Of a stretch of DNA of 64,000 bases, positions 26,925 to 33,704 are shown piece by piece. The DNA is from Kiloniellales bacterium. GTDB taxonomy: Bacteria; Pseudomonadota; Alphaproteobacteria; Kiloniellales; JAKSBE01. The stretch lies in NCBI GenBank assembly GCA_030066685.1, contig JASJBF010000002.1:124001-188000 (forward strand), in the 5' to 3' direction. A program made the position numbers and the translations under genes. The notes below the pieces were generated by a model that was not told the DNA's origin, searched no databases, and was given only the letters and a program-made list of their open reading frames with translations. The stretch's first letter is position 1. Every line of letters starts with the position of its first letter.

Positions 26925-27046
26925 CGAGGCCGAGGCGACGGGCTGGCGGTTAACGCCCTCGGTCTGCCCGGAAGGCGCCCTCGCAGCCTTGGCTTGCAGT
27001 TCCCTGACTTCCCGGCCAAACTGCTCGCGGTCTTGGGGAGCAAGGC

Positions 27047-27811
27047 ATGGACCAGACGAACCAGTCGCCCTTCGACGTCCGGAACCGCAGGCTGGTGGAA
27101 GCCAGGAGCCGGCCGGAGCCTTCGACATCGCCCTGCGCGGCCTGCAGCGTGCGGCACCTTACCGTCTGTGCTGCCTTGGAAGGCGCCGAGCTGGAGCAGC
27201 TCGCCGACATCGTCCACAACGTCGAGTTGGAGGCGGGGCAGCCGCTGTTCGACGAGGGCGAGCGGGCGGACTACGTCTTCAACGTGACCGCGGGCTGCGT
27301 CAAGGTCTACAAGCTCCTGCCCGACGGCCGGCGTCAGGTGACCGGCTTTCTCTTCGCCGGCGACTTTCTCGGGCTCGCCAATCAGGACACCTACGCTTTC
27401 AGTGCCGAGGCGGTGTCTCCGGCGACCCTCTGCCGTTTCCAGCGCGGCAAGCTGGAAGCGGCGATGGAGCGCTTCCCCCAGCTCGAGAAGCGGCTCCTCG
27501 GCGTTGCCAGCCACGAACTGGCCGTCGCCCAGGAGCAGATGCTGCTGCTGGGCCGCAAGACCGCCAAGGAGCGGCTCGCCTCCTTCCTGATCAAGCTTTC
27601 CCAGGGCGCGGAACGCCGGGGCCGGCCGGCCAGTCCGGTCCGGCTTCCGATGACCCGGGCCGATATTGGCGACTACCTCGGCCTGACGACCGAGACGGTC
27701 AGCCGGGTCATGACCCAGCTCAAAGGACAGGGCACGATCGCGCTTCTGCCCAACGGTCAGGTCGATCTCCGCGAACTCGAGACTCTCGAGGACCTCGCCG
27801 GGGGCTACTAG
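27047..27811 (+). CDS. fnrL: FnrL/FnrN-type oxygen-sensing regulator
   Basis: A cytoplasmic Crp/Fnr regulator of 254 residues with a complete predicted 4Fe-4S ligand set: C30, C33 and C41 (CAACSVRHLTVC, the alphaproteobacterial C-x2-C-x7-C form) and C129 in ATLCRF, aligned with Cys122 of E. coli FNR. A cNMP-like beta barrel and dimer helix (VAQEQMLLLGRKTAKERLA) follow. The winged HTH has LTTETVSRV, the E..SR recognition signature for TTGAT. It is very likely the oxygen sensor for the boxes in this window and probably autoregulated through the perfect box upstream. Its TAG stop is the first three bases of a double-hairpin repeat. Confidence 0.95.
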   Translation: MDQTNQSPFDVRNRRLVEARSRPEPSTSPCAACSVRHLTVCAALEGAELEQLADIVHNVELEAGQPLFDEGERADYVFNVTAGCVKVYKLLPDGRRQVTGFLFAGDFLGLANQDTYAFSAEAVSPATLCRFQRGKLEAAMERFPQLEKRLLGVASHELAVAQEQMLLLGRKTAKERLASFLIKLSQGAERRGRPASPVRLPMTRADIGDYLGLTTETVSRVMTQLKGQGTIALLPNGQVDLRELETLEDLAGGY

Positions 27812-27913
27812 ATCAAACTGCGCTCGATCGGATCCAGTTGAGCGCAGATAATTTGATCTATTCCATATAGATAGAGCAGCTCATCTGCGTTCGAATGAAC
27901 GCAGGATGCTCTA
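27809..27913. repeat. Double-hairpin intergenic repeat, copy 2
   Basis: First unit TAGATCAAA...TTTGATCTA with inner stem TGCGCTC/GAGCGCA. Second unit TAGAGCA...TGCTCTA with inner stem CTGCGTTC/GAACGCAG. The first TAG is the stop codon of fnrL, and the repeat may also act as its transcription terminator. Confidence 0.85.
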
Positions 27914-27983
27914 GCGAAAGCCCCGCGTCGGGCGTTTTCCTATCGGTTCCGGCTTTCTGCCAGGACCTCTCCGCACTGCGTCC

Positions 27984-29273
27984 TCAACGGCCCCAGGGAA
28001 ATGCCTCCCGAGCCGGCAGGCGCCCGCCTGCCTGGCCGAACGCCTCTGCGATGCGCAGGCCTTCGTTCCACTTGGCCATGCGCTCGGATCGTGCGAAGGC
28101 GCCGACCTTGAGCTGTTTTGCCCGCCAGCCGACGGCGAGGTGGACGATCGTGACGTCTTCGCTCTCGCCGGAGCGCGCCGAGACGATGGCTTCCCAGCCG
28201 GCCGCCCGGGCCGCGTCGAACGCCGCCTGTGCCTCGCTGAGGGTGCCCGCTTGGTTGGGCTTGATCAGCGCGGTGTTGCAGGCACCGAGAGCCGCACCGT
28301 CGCGGATCCGCTGCGCGTTGGTGCAGATGAAGTCGTCGGCGACCACCTCGACCCGCGGGCCGGCCGCCGCAGTGAAGCGCGCCAGCGCCTCGCCGTCGTC
28401 CTCACCGAGCGGATCCTCGATCGCGACGATCGGGTAGCGCTCGAGCCAGCCGAGGAGCATCGCTGCGAGCGCGTCGGCGTCGACCTCGCGCCCGTCGCGC
28501 GCCAGGCGATAGTGGCCGCCGCGCCCGAAGTCGGTGGCAGCGATATCCAGCGAGATCGCCACCTCGTCGCCGGGTATCCGGCCCGCCAGCTCGATGGCGC
28601 GCAGAAGGTAGTCCAGCGCCTCCTCGTTGCTGTCAAAGGCCGGCCAGTAGCCCCCCTCGTCGGCCACGCCCTGCAGGCGGCCCGCCTCGGCCATCAGCTC
28701 GCCCGCAGCGCGGTAGACCTCGGCGGTCCAGTCCAGCGACTGCGCGTAGTCGCTCGCACCGACCGCGATAACCATGAAATCCTGCACGTCGACGCGCCGT
28801 CCGGCATGAGCCCCGCCGCCGAAGACCTGGATTTCCGGCAGCGGCAGGTCGAGGTCGTCGGCCTCGCCGGCGAGATGGCGCCAGAGCGGCAGGCCGCGCG
28901 CGGCGGCGGCGGCCTGCGCCACCGCCATCGACGTCGCGACCAGCGCGTTGCCGCCAAGCCGTGCGCGCTCGGGCGTGCCGTCGAGTTCGACCATGGCCGC
29001 GTCGATGCCGGCCTGGTCCGCGGCCGAGCGCCCGCGCAGCAGCGCGGCAATCTCGCCGTCGACCGCGGCCACGGCACCGCGCACGTCGAAGCCGCCGAAG
29101 GCCGTGCCGCCGTCGCGCCGGTCGAGCGCCTCGGCGCTGCCGGTCGAGGCTCCGGCAGGCGCGATGGCTCGCCCGAGGGCGCCGCCCGCGAGGCGTACCT
29201 CAGCCTCGACGGTCGGGCGGCCGCGCGAGTCCCAGATCCGGCGCCCCCGGACGGCCACGATGGTGTCGTTCAT
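27984..29273 (-). CDS. Enolase-superfamily protein with altered active site
   Basis: A 429-residue cytoplasmic protein aligned along the whole length of phosphopyruvate hydratase. Retained: GASTGS loop, GGGAHAG histidine, DEGGY (E. coli Glu208), the three metal carboxylates in SLDIAATDF, IEDPLGEDD and ADDF, the base Lys341 in ALIKPNQAG, and Lys392 in QLKVG. Changed: the usual SHRSGE reads SARSGE, so His369 is Ala, and QEF (Glu167) reads QDF. The substitutions suggest a different substrate or reduced enolase activity. It overlaps by four bases a kinase-like gene that precedes it, which implies a shared pathway. A simple role as the housekeeping enolase is less likely but cannot be excluded. 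Confidence 0.8.
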   Translation of the reverse strand: MNDTIVAVRGRRIWDSRGRPTVEAEVRLAGGALGRAIAPAGASTGSAEALDRRDGGTAFGGFDVRGAVAAVDGEIAALLRGRSAADQAGIDAAMVELDGTPERARLGGNALVATSMAVAQAAAAARGLPLWRHLAGEADDLDLPLPEIQVFGGGAHAGRRVDVQDFMVIAVGASDYAQSLDWTAEVYRAAGELMAEAGRLQGVADEGGYWPAFDSNEEALDYLLRAIELAGRIPGDEVAISLDIAATDFGRGGHYRLARDGREVDADALAAMLLGWLERYPIVAIEDPLGEDDGEALARFTAAAGPRVEVVADDFICTNAQRIRDGAALGACNTALIKPNQAGTLSEAQAAFDAARAAGWEAIVSARSGESEDVTIVHLAVGWRAKQLKVGAFARSERMAKWNEGLRIAEAFGQAGGRLPAREAFPWGR

Positions 29274-30295
29274 GTATCGAGTTCCTCGTTCCAGGCGGCA
29301 AGAACCGCCTCTAGCCTGTCTGCGGGAGCCGAGAGAAGGCGCCGCGCGCAGCGGCGCACCCGCTCCCGGTCGGCCTCTGCGGTGATGTACTCGACCGGCG
29401 ATTTACCGTCGACCCGTGCCAGCAGCAACCCGGCCAGGAGATCCGCGGCGCGGGCCTCGAGGTCGACTGGCGGCTCCCAGTCGACCCCGGCGAGATAGCT
29501 GCTGGCCATCGCTGTGAAGGCGGCGTTGAAGCCGTTGCGCGCCGCGGGGGTCCACAAGGACTTCAGCAGCAGGTGGTTGACGCAGAAAGCAAGATCGAAG
29601 GCCGGGTCGCCGATGCAGGCGCACTCGGCGTCGAGGAAAACTGGGCCTCCCGGGCCGGCGAGGATGTTCTTGGGGCTGACGTCGCCGTGGATCATCGCGA
29701 GGCGGGTTTCGGCGGTGCGGGCGCTCAGACCGAACAGGACCTCGCGCAGGTCGGGATGGCGCGCGGCGGTCGCCTCGAGGTAGGGCTCCAGCCGGATGGC
29801 GTGGAAAATGTCGTGACGGGGGAAGCGCCGGGCGACCTCATCGTCGCCGGCGGTGGCCGCGTGGATCGCTGCCAGGCGGTGCCCGATCTCGGCCGCGAAG
29901 GCCGGGTCGGCGCGGCCATCGCGTAGCTCGTTCTTCCAGAGGCGGTGGCTCGCCGGGTCGAGGTAGCTCATCGCGCAAAGCATCGCTTCGGCATCGTGGT
30001 GGAGGACCGGCGGCGCGGCGCCCGGCACGACGCTGCCGGCGATCTCGTACCACGCAACCTCGAAGCGGTTGCGTTCGACCGGGGCGTGCCACTCGGCCGC
30101 CACTCTGAGCTGCGGCAGCGCCCGCTTGACGCAGAAGGTCTGCTCGGGCGTCACCACCTTCCAGATGCTCGAGGAGACGCCGCCCGCGAGCGGCTCGAAG
30201 GAGGCCGTGTCGGCGCCCTCGACAAGCCCCGCCTCCCGCAAGGCTGCAAGAATCGCCGCGTCCGGTTGGGCCGTGCCCGGCTCTGACCGAGTCAT
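29270..30295 (-). CDS. APH/choline-kinase-family phosphotransferase
   Basis: A cytoplasmic small-molecule kinase of 341 residues. The N-lobe has GGVSSSIWKVV and the ATP-binding lysine in FCVKRALP. The catalytic loop is MIHGDVSPKNIL and the Mg-binding segment is VFLDAECACIGDPAFDLAF. This resembles choline, methylthioribose or homoserine kinase-like enzymes more than drug-modifying ones. The ATGA overlap with the enolase-like gene suggests that the kinase phosphorylates a compound then processed by the dehydratase-type enzyme; this is inference. No FNR box was seen in the region upstream. Confidence 0.88.
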   Translation of the reverse strand: MTRSEPGTAQPDAAILAALREAGLVEGADTASFEPLAGGVSSSIWKVVTPEQTFCVKRALPQLRVAAEWHAPVERNRFEVAWYEIAGSVVPGAAPPVLHHDAEAMLCAMSYLDPASHRLWKNELRDGRADPAFAAEIGHRLAAIHAATAGDDEVARRFPRHDIFHAIRLEPYLEATAARHPDLREVLFGLSARTAETRLAMIHGDVSPKNILAGPGGPVFLDAECACIGDPAFDLAFCVNHLLLKSLWTPAARNGFNAAFTAMASSYLAGVDWEPPVDLEARAADLLAGLLLARVDGKSPVEYITAEADRERVRRCARRLLSAPADRLEAVLAAWNEELDT

Positions 30296-30666
30296 GTCGT
30301 GCCCCGACTTTTGAGGACCAGCCAGGAATTATGGCGTGAACCACCGCACGCCAAAATATGAAATGCAGGACTTGGCCGGTTTCGACTTATCCCTGCGTCC
30401 GGCAGGGTTGTCGGAATGCGGGGAGTGGGAGACTGAATATTCACGGAGCACCGGCAGGATCCGGCACGAATTCACCCGGGCCGCCCCTGTAAAGCGCGAC
30501 CTGTGTCGCGGGAGACTTGGCGGGGGGCGCCCGCTGGTCGAGGTCGACAGGGCTCGCTCACGGACCTCGACGCCGAATCACGCGTCGAGCTGCGTGGCGA
30601 CCCGAAGCCCTGCGCCCCGAGGGACGAAGGGAAGACCCGCTCCGTCTCGACAGGCGCAGACCGCTG
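30296..30666. other. Intergenic region, 371 bases, no gene supported
   Basis: This separates the kinase/enolase-like pair from the phasin gene. It must hold the promoter of the pair and the 3' end of the hsp20-phasin transcript. No convincing frame, FNR box or terminator was found. A plus-strand stretch near 30415-30500 has a faint likeness to a cobalamin riboswitch core, but the essential parts are missing and no gene lies downstream on that strand. Confidence 0.5.
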
Positions 30667-31113
30667 TCAGGGCTGCCCGAAGGCCTTCATCGCCTCGCGG
30701 GTGCGTTCCTCGACGGGTGCCCAGCAGTCGCGTGAGATGTCCATCATCATGCCCATGAGCTTCTGGGCCTCGCGCAGGTAGTCCTCGCCGGCGGCCTGGA
30801 CGAAGCTGGCTTGTAAGCGGAGGGCCTCCTCCGGCCCGCTGCACCCGATCAGCGACTCCGTGCGACCGAATTCCTCGCGCAGGCGGTGATCGGCAAAAGC
30901 CATGATCTCCCGATTGAGCGCGGTCCAGCCGTCCAGCATGGCCTGGTTCGCTGCCAGCATCGTTTGCACTGTCTCCTGGTTCGACTTGGCGAAGTCCCCG
31001 AAGTCGAAAGTCTTTTCGGCCTTCTCCGCCTTCTCGCTCGCTCCGGCTTTCGCCTCGGGCGTGACGCTCTCGCTCTTTCGTCTTGGCTGGGTCATCTTCT
31101 TCGCGGCCGTCAT
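30667..31113 (-). CDS. Phasin-family protein
   Basis: A 148-residue polyhydroxyalkanoate-granule-associated or phasin-like protein. After a lysine-rich, disordered N-terminus (about 35 residues) comes an all-helical phasin_2 domain: FAKSNQETVQTMLAANQAML, then ALNREIMAFADHRLREEF, and a final LRLQASFVQAAGEDYLREAQ helix. Phasins coat PHA granules and may bind stress chaperones. It follows hsp20 by 75 bases on the same strand, so it is probably expressed from the FNR-like box upstream of hsp20. The hsp20/phasin pairing also occurs in other low-oxygen loci. Confidence 0.9.
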   Translation of the reverse strand: MTAAKKMTQPRRKSESVTPEAKAGASEKAEKAEKTFDFGDFAKSNQETVQTMLAANQAMLDGWTALNREIMAFADHRLREEFGRTESLIGCSGPEEALRLQASFVQAAGEDYLREAQKLMGMMMDISRDCWAPVEERTREAMKAFGQP

Positions 31114-31188
31114 CGTGGTGTGCCTCGTAGTATTCGGTTGATGAGAAACCGAGGCCGAGCCGGGGGGCTCTCCTCGGACCTCCGGGCG

Positions 31189-31731
31189 CTACTTCTTCTT
31201 CTCGGCAATCTCGATCTTTTGCTCCTTGCGCCGAGCAGGGGCCGATTTCGGCAGCCTTATGGACAGGACTCCCTTGTTCATCTCTGCCTTGATCTTGTCG
31301 GCCTCGACCCCGGAGGGCAGACGGAAGGAACGCTTGAAGGTACCGTAGCTCCGTTCGCTGAGGAAGTAGTCCTTCTCCTTTTCTTCGTGCTCGGTCCTTT
31401 TTTCGCCGGACACCGTGAGCAGGTCGTCGCGAAGCGAGACCTCGACATCCTTGTCGTCCAGGCCGGGCAACTCGATCGCGATCTCGTAGGCGCTATCGCT
31501 CTCACTGATATCGGCCATGGGACTCACCGCCATCCGCCCCCAGCCGGGAGCGGAGTCGAAATCTAAGCCGCGCAATCTCGGCCAGCCTCGGAAATAGCTG
31601 TCGAAAACGCGGTCGATGTCCTGCCGGAGGCCGAGGAACGGATCGCCCATGCCCCGCGTCACGGCGGGCGCGGCCTCCTTTTCGCGGTCCTGGGATCTCT
31701 TGACGTCGGCCTTATCGCTGTGCTTCGCCAT
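31189..31731 (-). CDS. Hsp20/alpha-crystallin small heat shock protein
   Basis: An ATP-independent holdase chaperone of 180 residues. The charged N-terminal region leads to DPFLGLRQDIDRVFDSYFRG. The alpha-crystallin domain covers about residues 70-165: MADISESDSAYEIAIELPGL, LLTVSGEKR, SYGTFKRSFRLPSGVEADKI, and the conserved A-x-x-x-x-G-V-L box in AEMNKGVLSIRLPK. The C-terminus is lysine-rich and lacks a clear I-x-I tail motif beyond KIEIAEKKK. An FNR-like box (one mismatch) lies 71 bases upstream. It heads the hsp20-phasin unit. Confidence 0.95.
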   Translation of the reverse strand: MAKHSDKADVKRSQDREKEAAPAVTRGMGDPFLGLRQDIDRVFDSYFRGWPRLRGLDFDSAPGWGRMAVSPMADISESDSAYEIAIELPGLDDKDVEVSLRDDLLTVSGEKRTEHEEKEKDYFLSERSYGTFKRSFRLPSGVEADKIKAEMNKGVLSIRLPKSAPARRKEQKIEIAEKKK

Positions 31732-31802
31732 GGCCGTGACTCCTCGGTTTGGTCGGGCGAATTCGGCGGAAGGGAGTCTGGAATCCTGGTCCGGTCCCGG
31801 CC

Positions 31803-31816
31803 ATGATCTGCGTCAA
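31803..31816. promoter_or_regulatory. FNR-like box, one mismatch
   Basis: ATGATCTGCGTCAA differs from consensus at the first base. It is 71 bases upstream of hsp20 and 64 bases centre to centre from the perfect box that serves the divergent stress-protein gene. Confidence 0.55.
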
Positions 31817-31866
31817 CAGTCGCCGGCCGGAAGCGGCCCGAACGCACCTCAAGCCGGTCTCCCGAG

Positions 31867-31880
31867 TTGACCCAGGTCAA
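31867..31880. promoter_or_regulatory. FNR/FixK box, perfect
   Basis: TTGACCCAGGTCAA lies 64 bases upstream of the universal stress protein start and heads a plus-strand run of four genes up to the KefB-like antiporter. Confidence 0.85.
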
Positions 31881-31944
31881 TGCTCTGGCCGAGCGCGAGT
31901 GGAAGCCTGGAATTCCGGACATGACCTGCGAGCGAGGAATGCAA

Positions 31945-32814
31945 ATGACCATCGCGGCGATCTTGGCACTGATCGACGGCGGTCCCGGGAGCGAGGGGGC
32001 GCTGATCACGGCGACCCAGCTTGGGCAGGCCTTCGACGCCTATGTCGAAGCGCTTCACGTCCGGGTCGATCCCGAGACGGTGATTCCTGTGGTCGCCGAA
32101 GGCATGTCGGGTGCCGCCATCGGCCAGATCATGGAAAGCACGCGCCAGGGCGCCGAACAGCGGGCCAAGGAAGCGGAACGCATCTTCACCGACCTCACGA
32201 CTTCCGAAGGCTTGCCGGTGATCGGCGCCGAGCAGGAGGCGGAAGCCGGCCGCTTCGCCCTGGCCTGGACCGACATCACCGGACGCGAGGCGGCCGAAAC
32301 CGCCGTGCGCGGCCGGTTGTTCGACCTCACGGTGGTGGCCCGGCCCGACGACGAGGGCGAGGCAGGCGGGATCGCGACCCTGGAGGCCGCGCTTTTCGAT
32401 ACGGGGCGGCCACTCGTCGTTGCGCCCCCGAGCGCGGCGGCCGTGCCGCCGCGGCACTTGGCCCTGGCTTGGAACGGGACCCGCGAGGCGGCGCGGGCGG
32501 TGTGGTCGGCGCGGCCCTTCTTCGCCGTGGCCGAGCGGATCTCGGTGATCACGGTGCTGCAGGACGGTTGGGAGGCCAGCCCGGTCGAGTTGGCGAACTA
32601 CCTGGCCCGCCACGGCGTTGCCGCCGAGACCCACCTGGTGAAGCTCGGAGATGTCGAGGTCGGCGAGCGTCTGCTCGCCTCGGCCGACGGGCTTGGAGCC
32701 GATCTGCTGGTTATGGGCGGCTACGGGCACAGCCGCCTGCGCGAACTTGTGCTCGGCGGTGCGACGCGCAGCGTGCTGGCGCGGGCGTCCTTGCCGATCC
32801 TGATGGCGCACTGA
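31945..32814 (+). CDS. Universal stress protein, tandem-domain type
   Basis: A cytoplasmic 289-residue protein. The N-terminal half (TIAAILALIDGGPGSEGALI) is a diverged USP fold without the nucleotide loop. The C-terminal half ends with GADLLVMGGYGHSRLRELVL and GGATRSVL, the G-x2-G-x9-G-x-T/S form of the ATP site. Tandem USPs of this size are typical of hypoxia regulons. The ATG seven bases after GAGG is taken as start; another ATG six bases earlier is possible. It is driven by a perfect FNR box and followed by two small genes and an antiporter in the same direction. Confidence 0.93.
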   Translation: MTIAAILALIDGGPGSEGALITATQLGQAFDAYVEALHVRVDPETVIPVVAEGMSGAAIGQIMESTRQGAEQRAKEAERIFTDLTTSEGLPVIGAEQEAEAGRFALAWTDITGREAAETAVRGRLFDLTVVARPDDEGEAGGIATLEAALFDTGRPLVVAPPSAAAVPPRHLALAWNGTREAARAVWSARPFFAVAERISVITVLQDGWEASPVELANYLARHGVAAETHLVKLGDVEVGERLLASADGLGADLLVMGGYGHSRLRELVLGGATRSVLARASLPILMAH

Positions 32815-32863
32815 AGCCGCCCAGGCTCTCGCCGATTATGAGGCGCGCGAAAGGAAGGATGCG

Positions 32864-33160
32864 ATGTTGACCTACGAGGATGCCGTGGCCTTGTCGGACC
32901 TGACCGAGGAGGAGATCGAGGCTATCATGGAGCACGAGCATCTGCCCGCGATGGTGGCGGCCGAACTCGGCAACTACCTGGTCCATTCGCCGGAGGGCGT
33001 GCCGATGCTCAAGCGCATGATCCTCGAGGACATCGAAGCGGCGCGTGGTCGCGGCGATTGGGATCATGCGATGAAGCTGCGGCTGGTGCTCAGGCACTTC
33101 GTGCAAACCCATCCGCAGCACGTTGAGGCGGAAACCGCGGCCGGAGAGACGGCAACCTAG
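32864..33160 (+). CDS. Small helical protein between USP and antiporter genes
   Basis: No family is recognised with confidence. The 98-residue protein is acidic, helical and soluble: LSDLTEEEIEAIMEHEHLPA, then AAELGNYLVHSPEGVPMLKR, then a second helix DWDHAMKLRLVLRHFVQTHP. Short proteins of this look recur next to stress genes in Alphaproteobacteria as far as I recall. It begins 49 bases after the universal stress protein stop with a GGAAGG site before ATG, and is probably co-transcribed from the same FNR box. Confidence 0.75.
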   Translation: MLTYEDAVALSDLTEEEIEAIMEHEHLPAMVAAELGNYLVHSPEGVPMLKRMILEDIEAARGRGDWDHAMKLRLVLRHFVQTHPQHVEAETAAGETAT

Positions 33161-33223
33161 AGTCCTGCAGTCCCGGCCCGCTGCGGAGCCGCAGCTGTTC
33201 GAGAGGCCTTGAGGAGTTCCGAG

Positions 33224-33601
33224 ATGATCCTGAAGCTGATTCGCCTGACCCTGGCGCGCGACCATGACTATCCGGACGGCAGTCCGGACCGTGGCTACGA
33301 GTTCGTCGCGCCCCTCGGCGAAGACGGCCACATCGACGTCGAGGAATGGCGCAAGCATCGCGATCGCTGCCGGGTCCGCCGCTTCTGGGTCGGCGAGGAC
33401 GACGAGCACGGCCACCTGATCCACACGCGGGGCCGGACCTGGGCCTTCCATTACGACATCGACGGGAACCCCGACGATGACGAGGCCGGCTATCGTTTCG
33501 AGAGCCATGTCTTCGCGCCGGGCGAATACGTCTCCATCCGCGAGCACGACGGCGAGCTCAGGACCTTTCGGATCGCCTCGGTGGTGCCGCTCCCGGGATA
33601 G
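33224..33601 (+). CDS. Small beta-rich hypothetical protein
   Basis: A 125-residue, acidic, cytoplasmic protein rich in His, Asp and aromatic residues. The stretch YPDGSPDRGYEFVAPLGEDG is followed by HRDRCRVRRFWVGEDDEHGH, and a C-terminal part HVFAPGEYVSIREHDGELRT looks beta-stranded. No named domain is recognised. The His/Asp density could bind a metal, but there is no specific motif. The ATG sits after a GAGGAG site. It lies in the run from the FNR-driven stress protein to the antiporter, with 63 bases to its predecessor. Confidence 0.7.
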   Translation: MILKLIRLTLARDHDYPDGSPDRGYEFVAPLGEDGHIDVEEWRKHRDRCRVRRFWVGEDDEHGHLIHTRGRTWAFHYDIDGNPDDDEAGYRFESHVFAPGEYVSIREHDGELRTFRIASVVPLPG

Positions 33602-33704
33602 GCCGCCGGCCTAGTCCGGAACCGGCGAGGACCGCTCGGAGCCGCCTTTCCGCGCGCGCAGTCGCGAGCCTGACTCCAACGCGAAGCCTGACTGCAGAGA
33701 CAGA

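Noticed and set aside
27809-27913. Taken at first as a simple transcription terminator of fnrL
   Set aside because: There is no T run, and the same architecture recurs at three other loci. It may terminate transcription, but it is better described as a repeat element.
30415-30500. Faint cobalamin-riboswitch-like stretch (GGAATGCGG, later GGGCCGCCCC-TGTAA)
   Set aside because: The B12 box and the GCCACTG element are missing, part of the core is deleted, and no plus-strand gene follows. The phasin gene is on the other strand. A covariance-model search would settle it.
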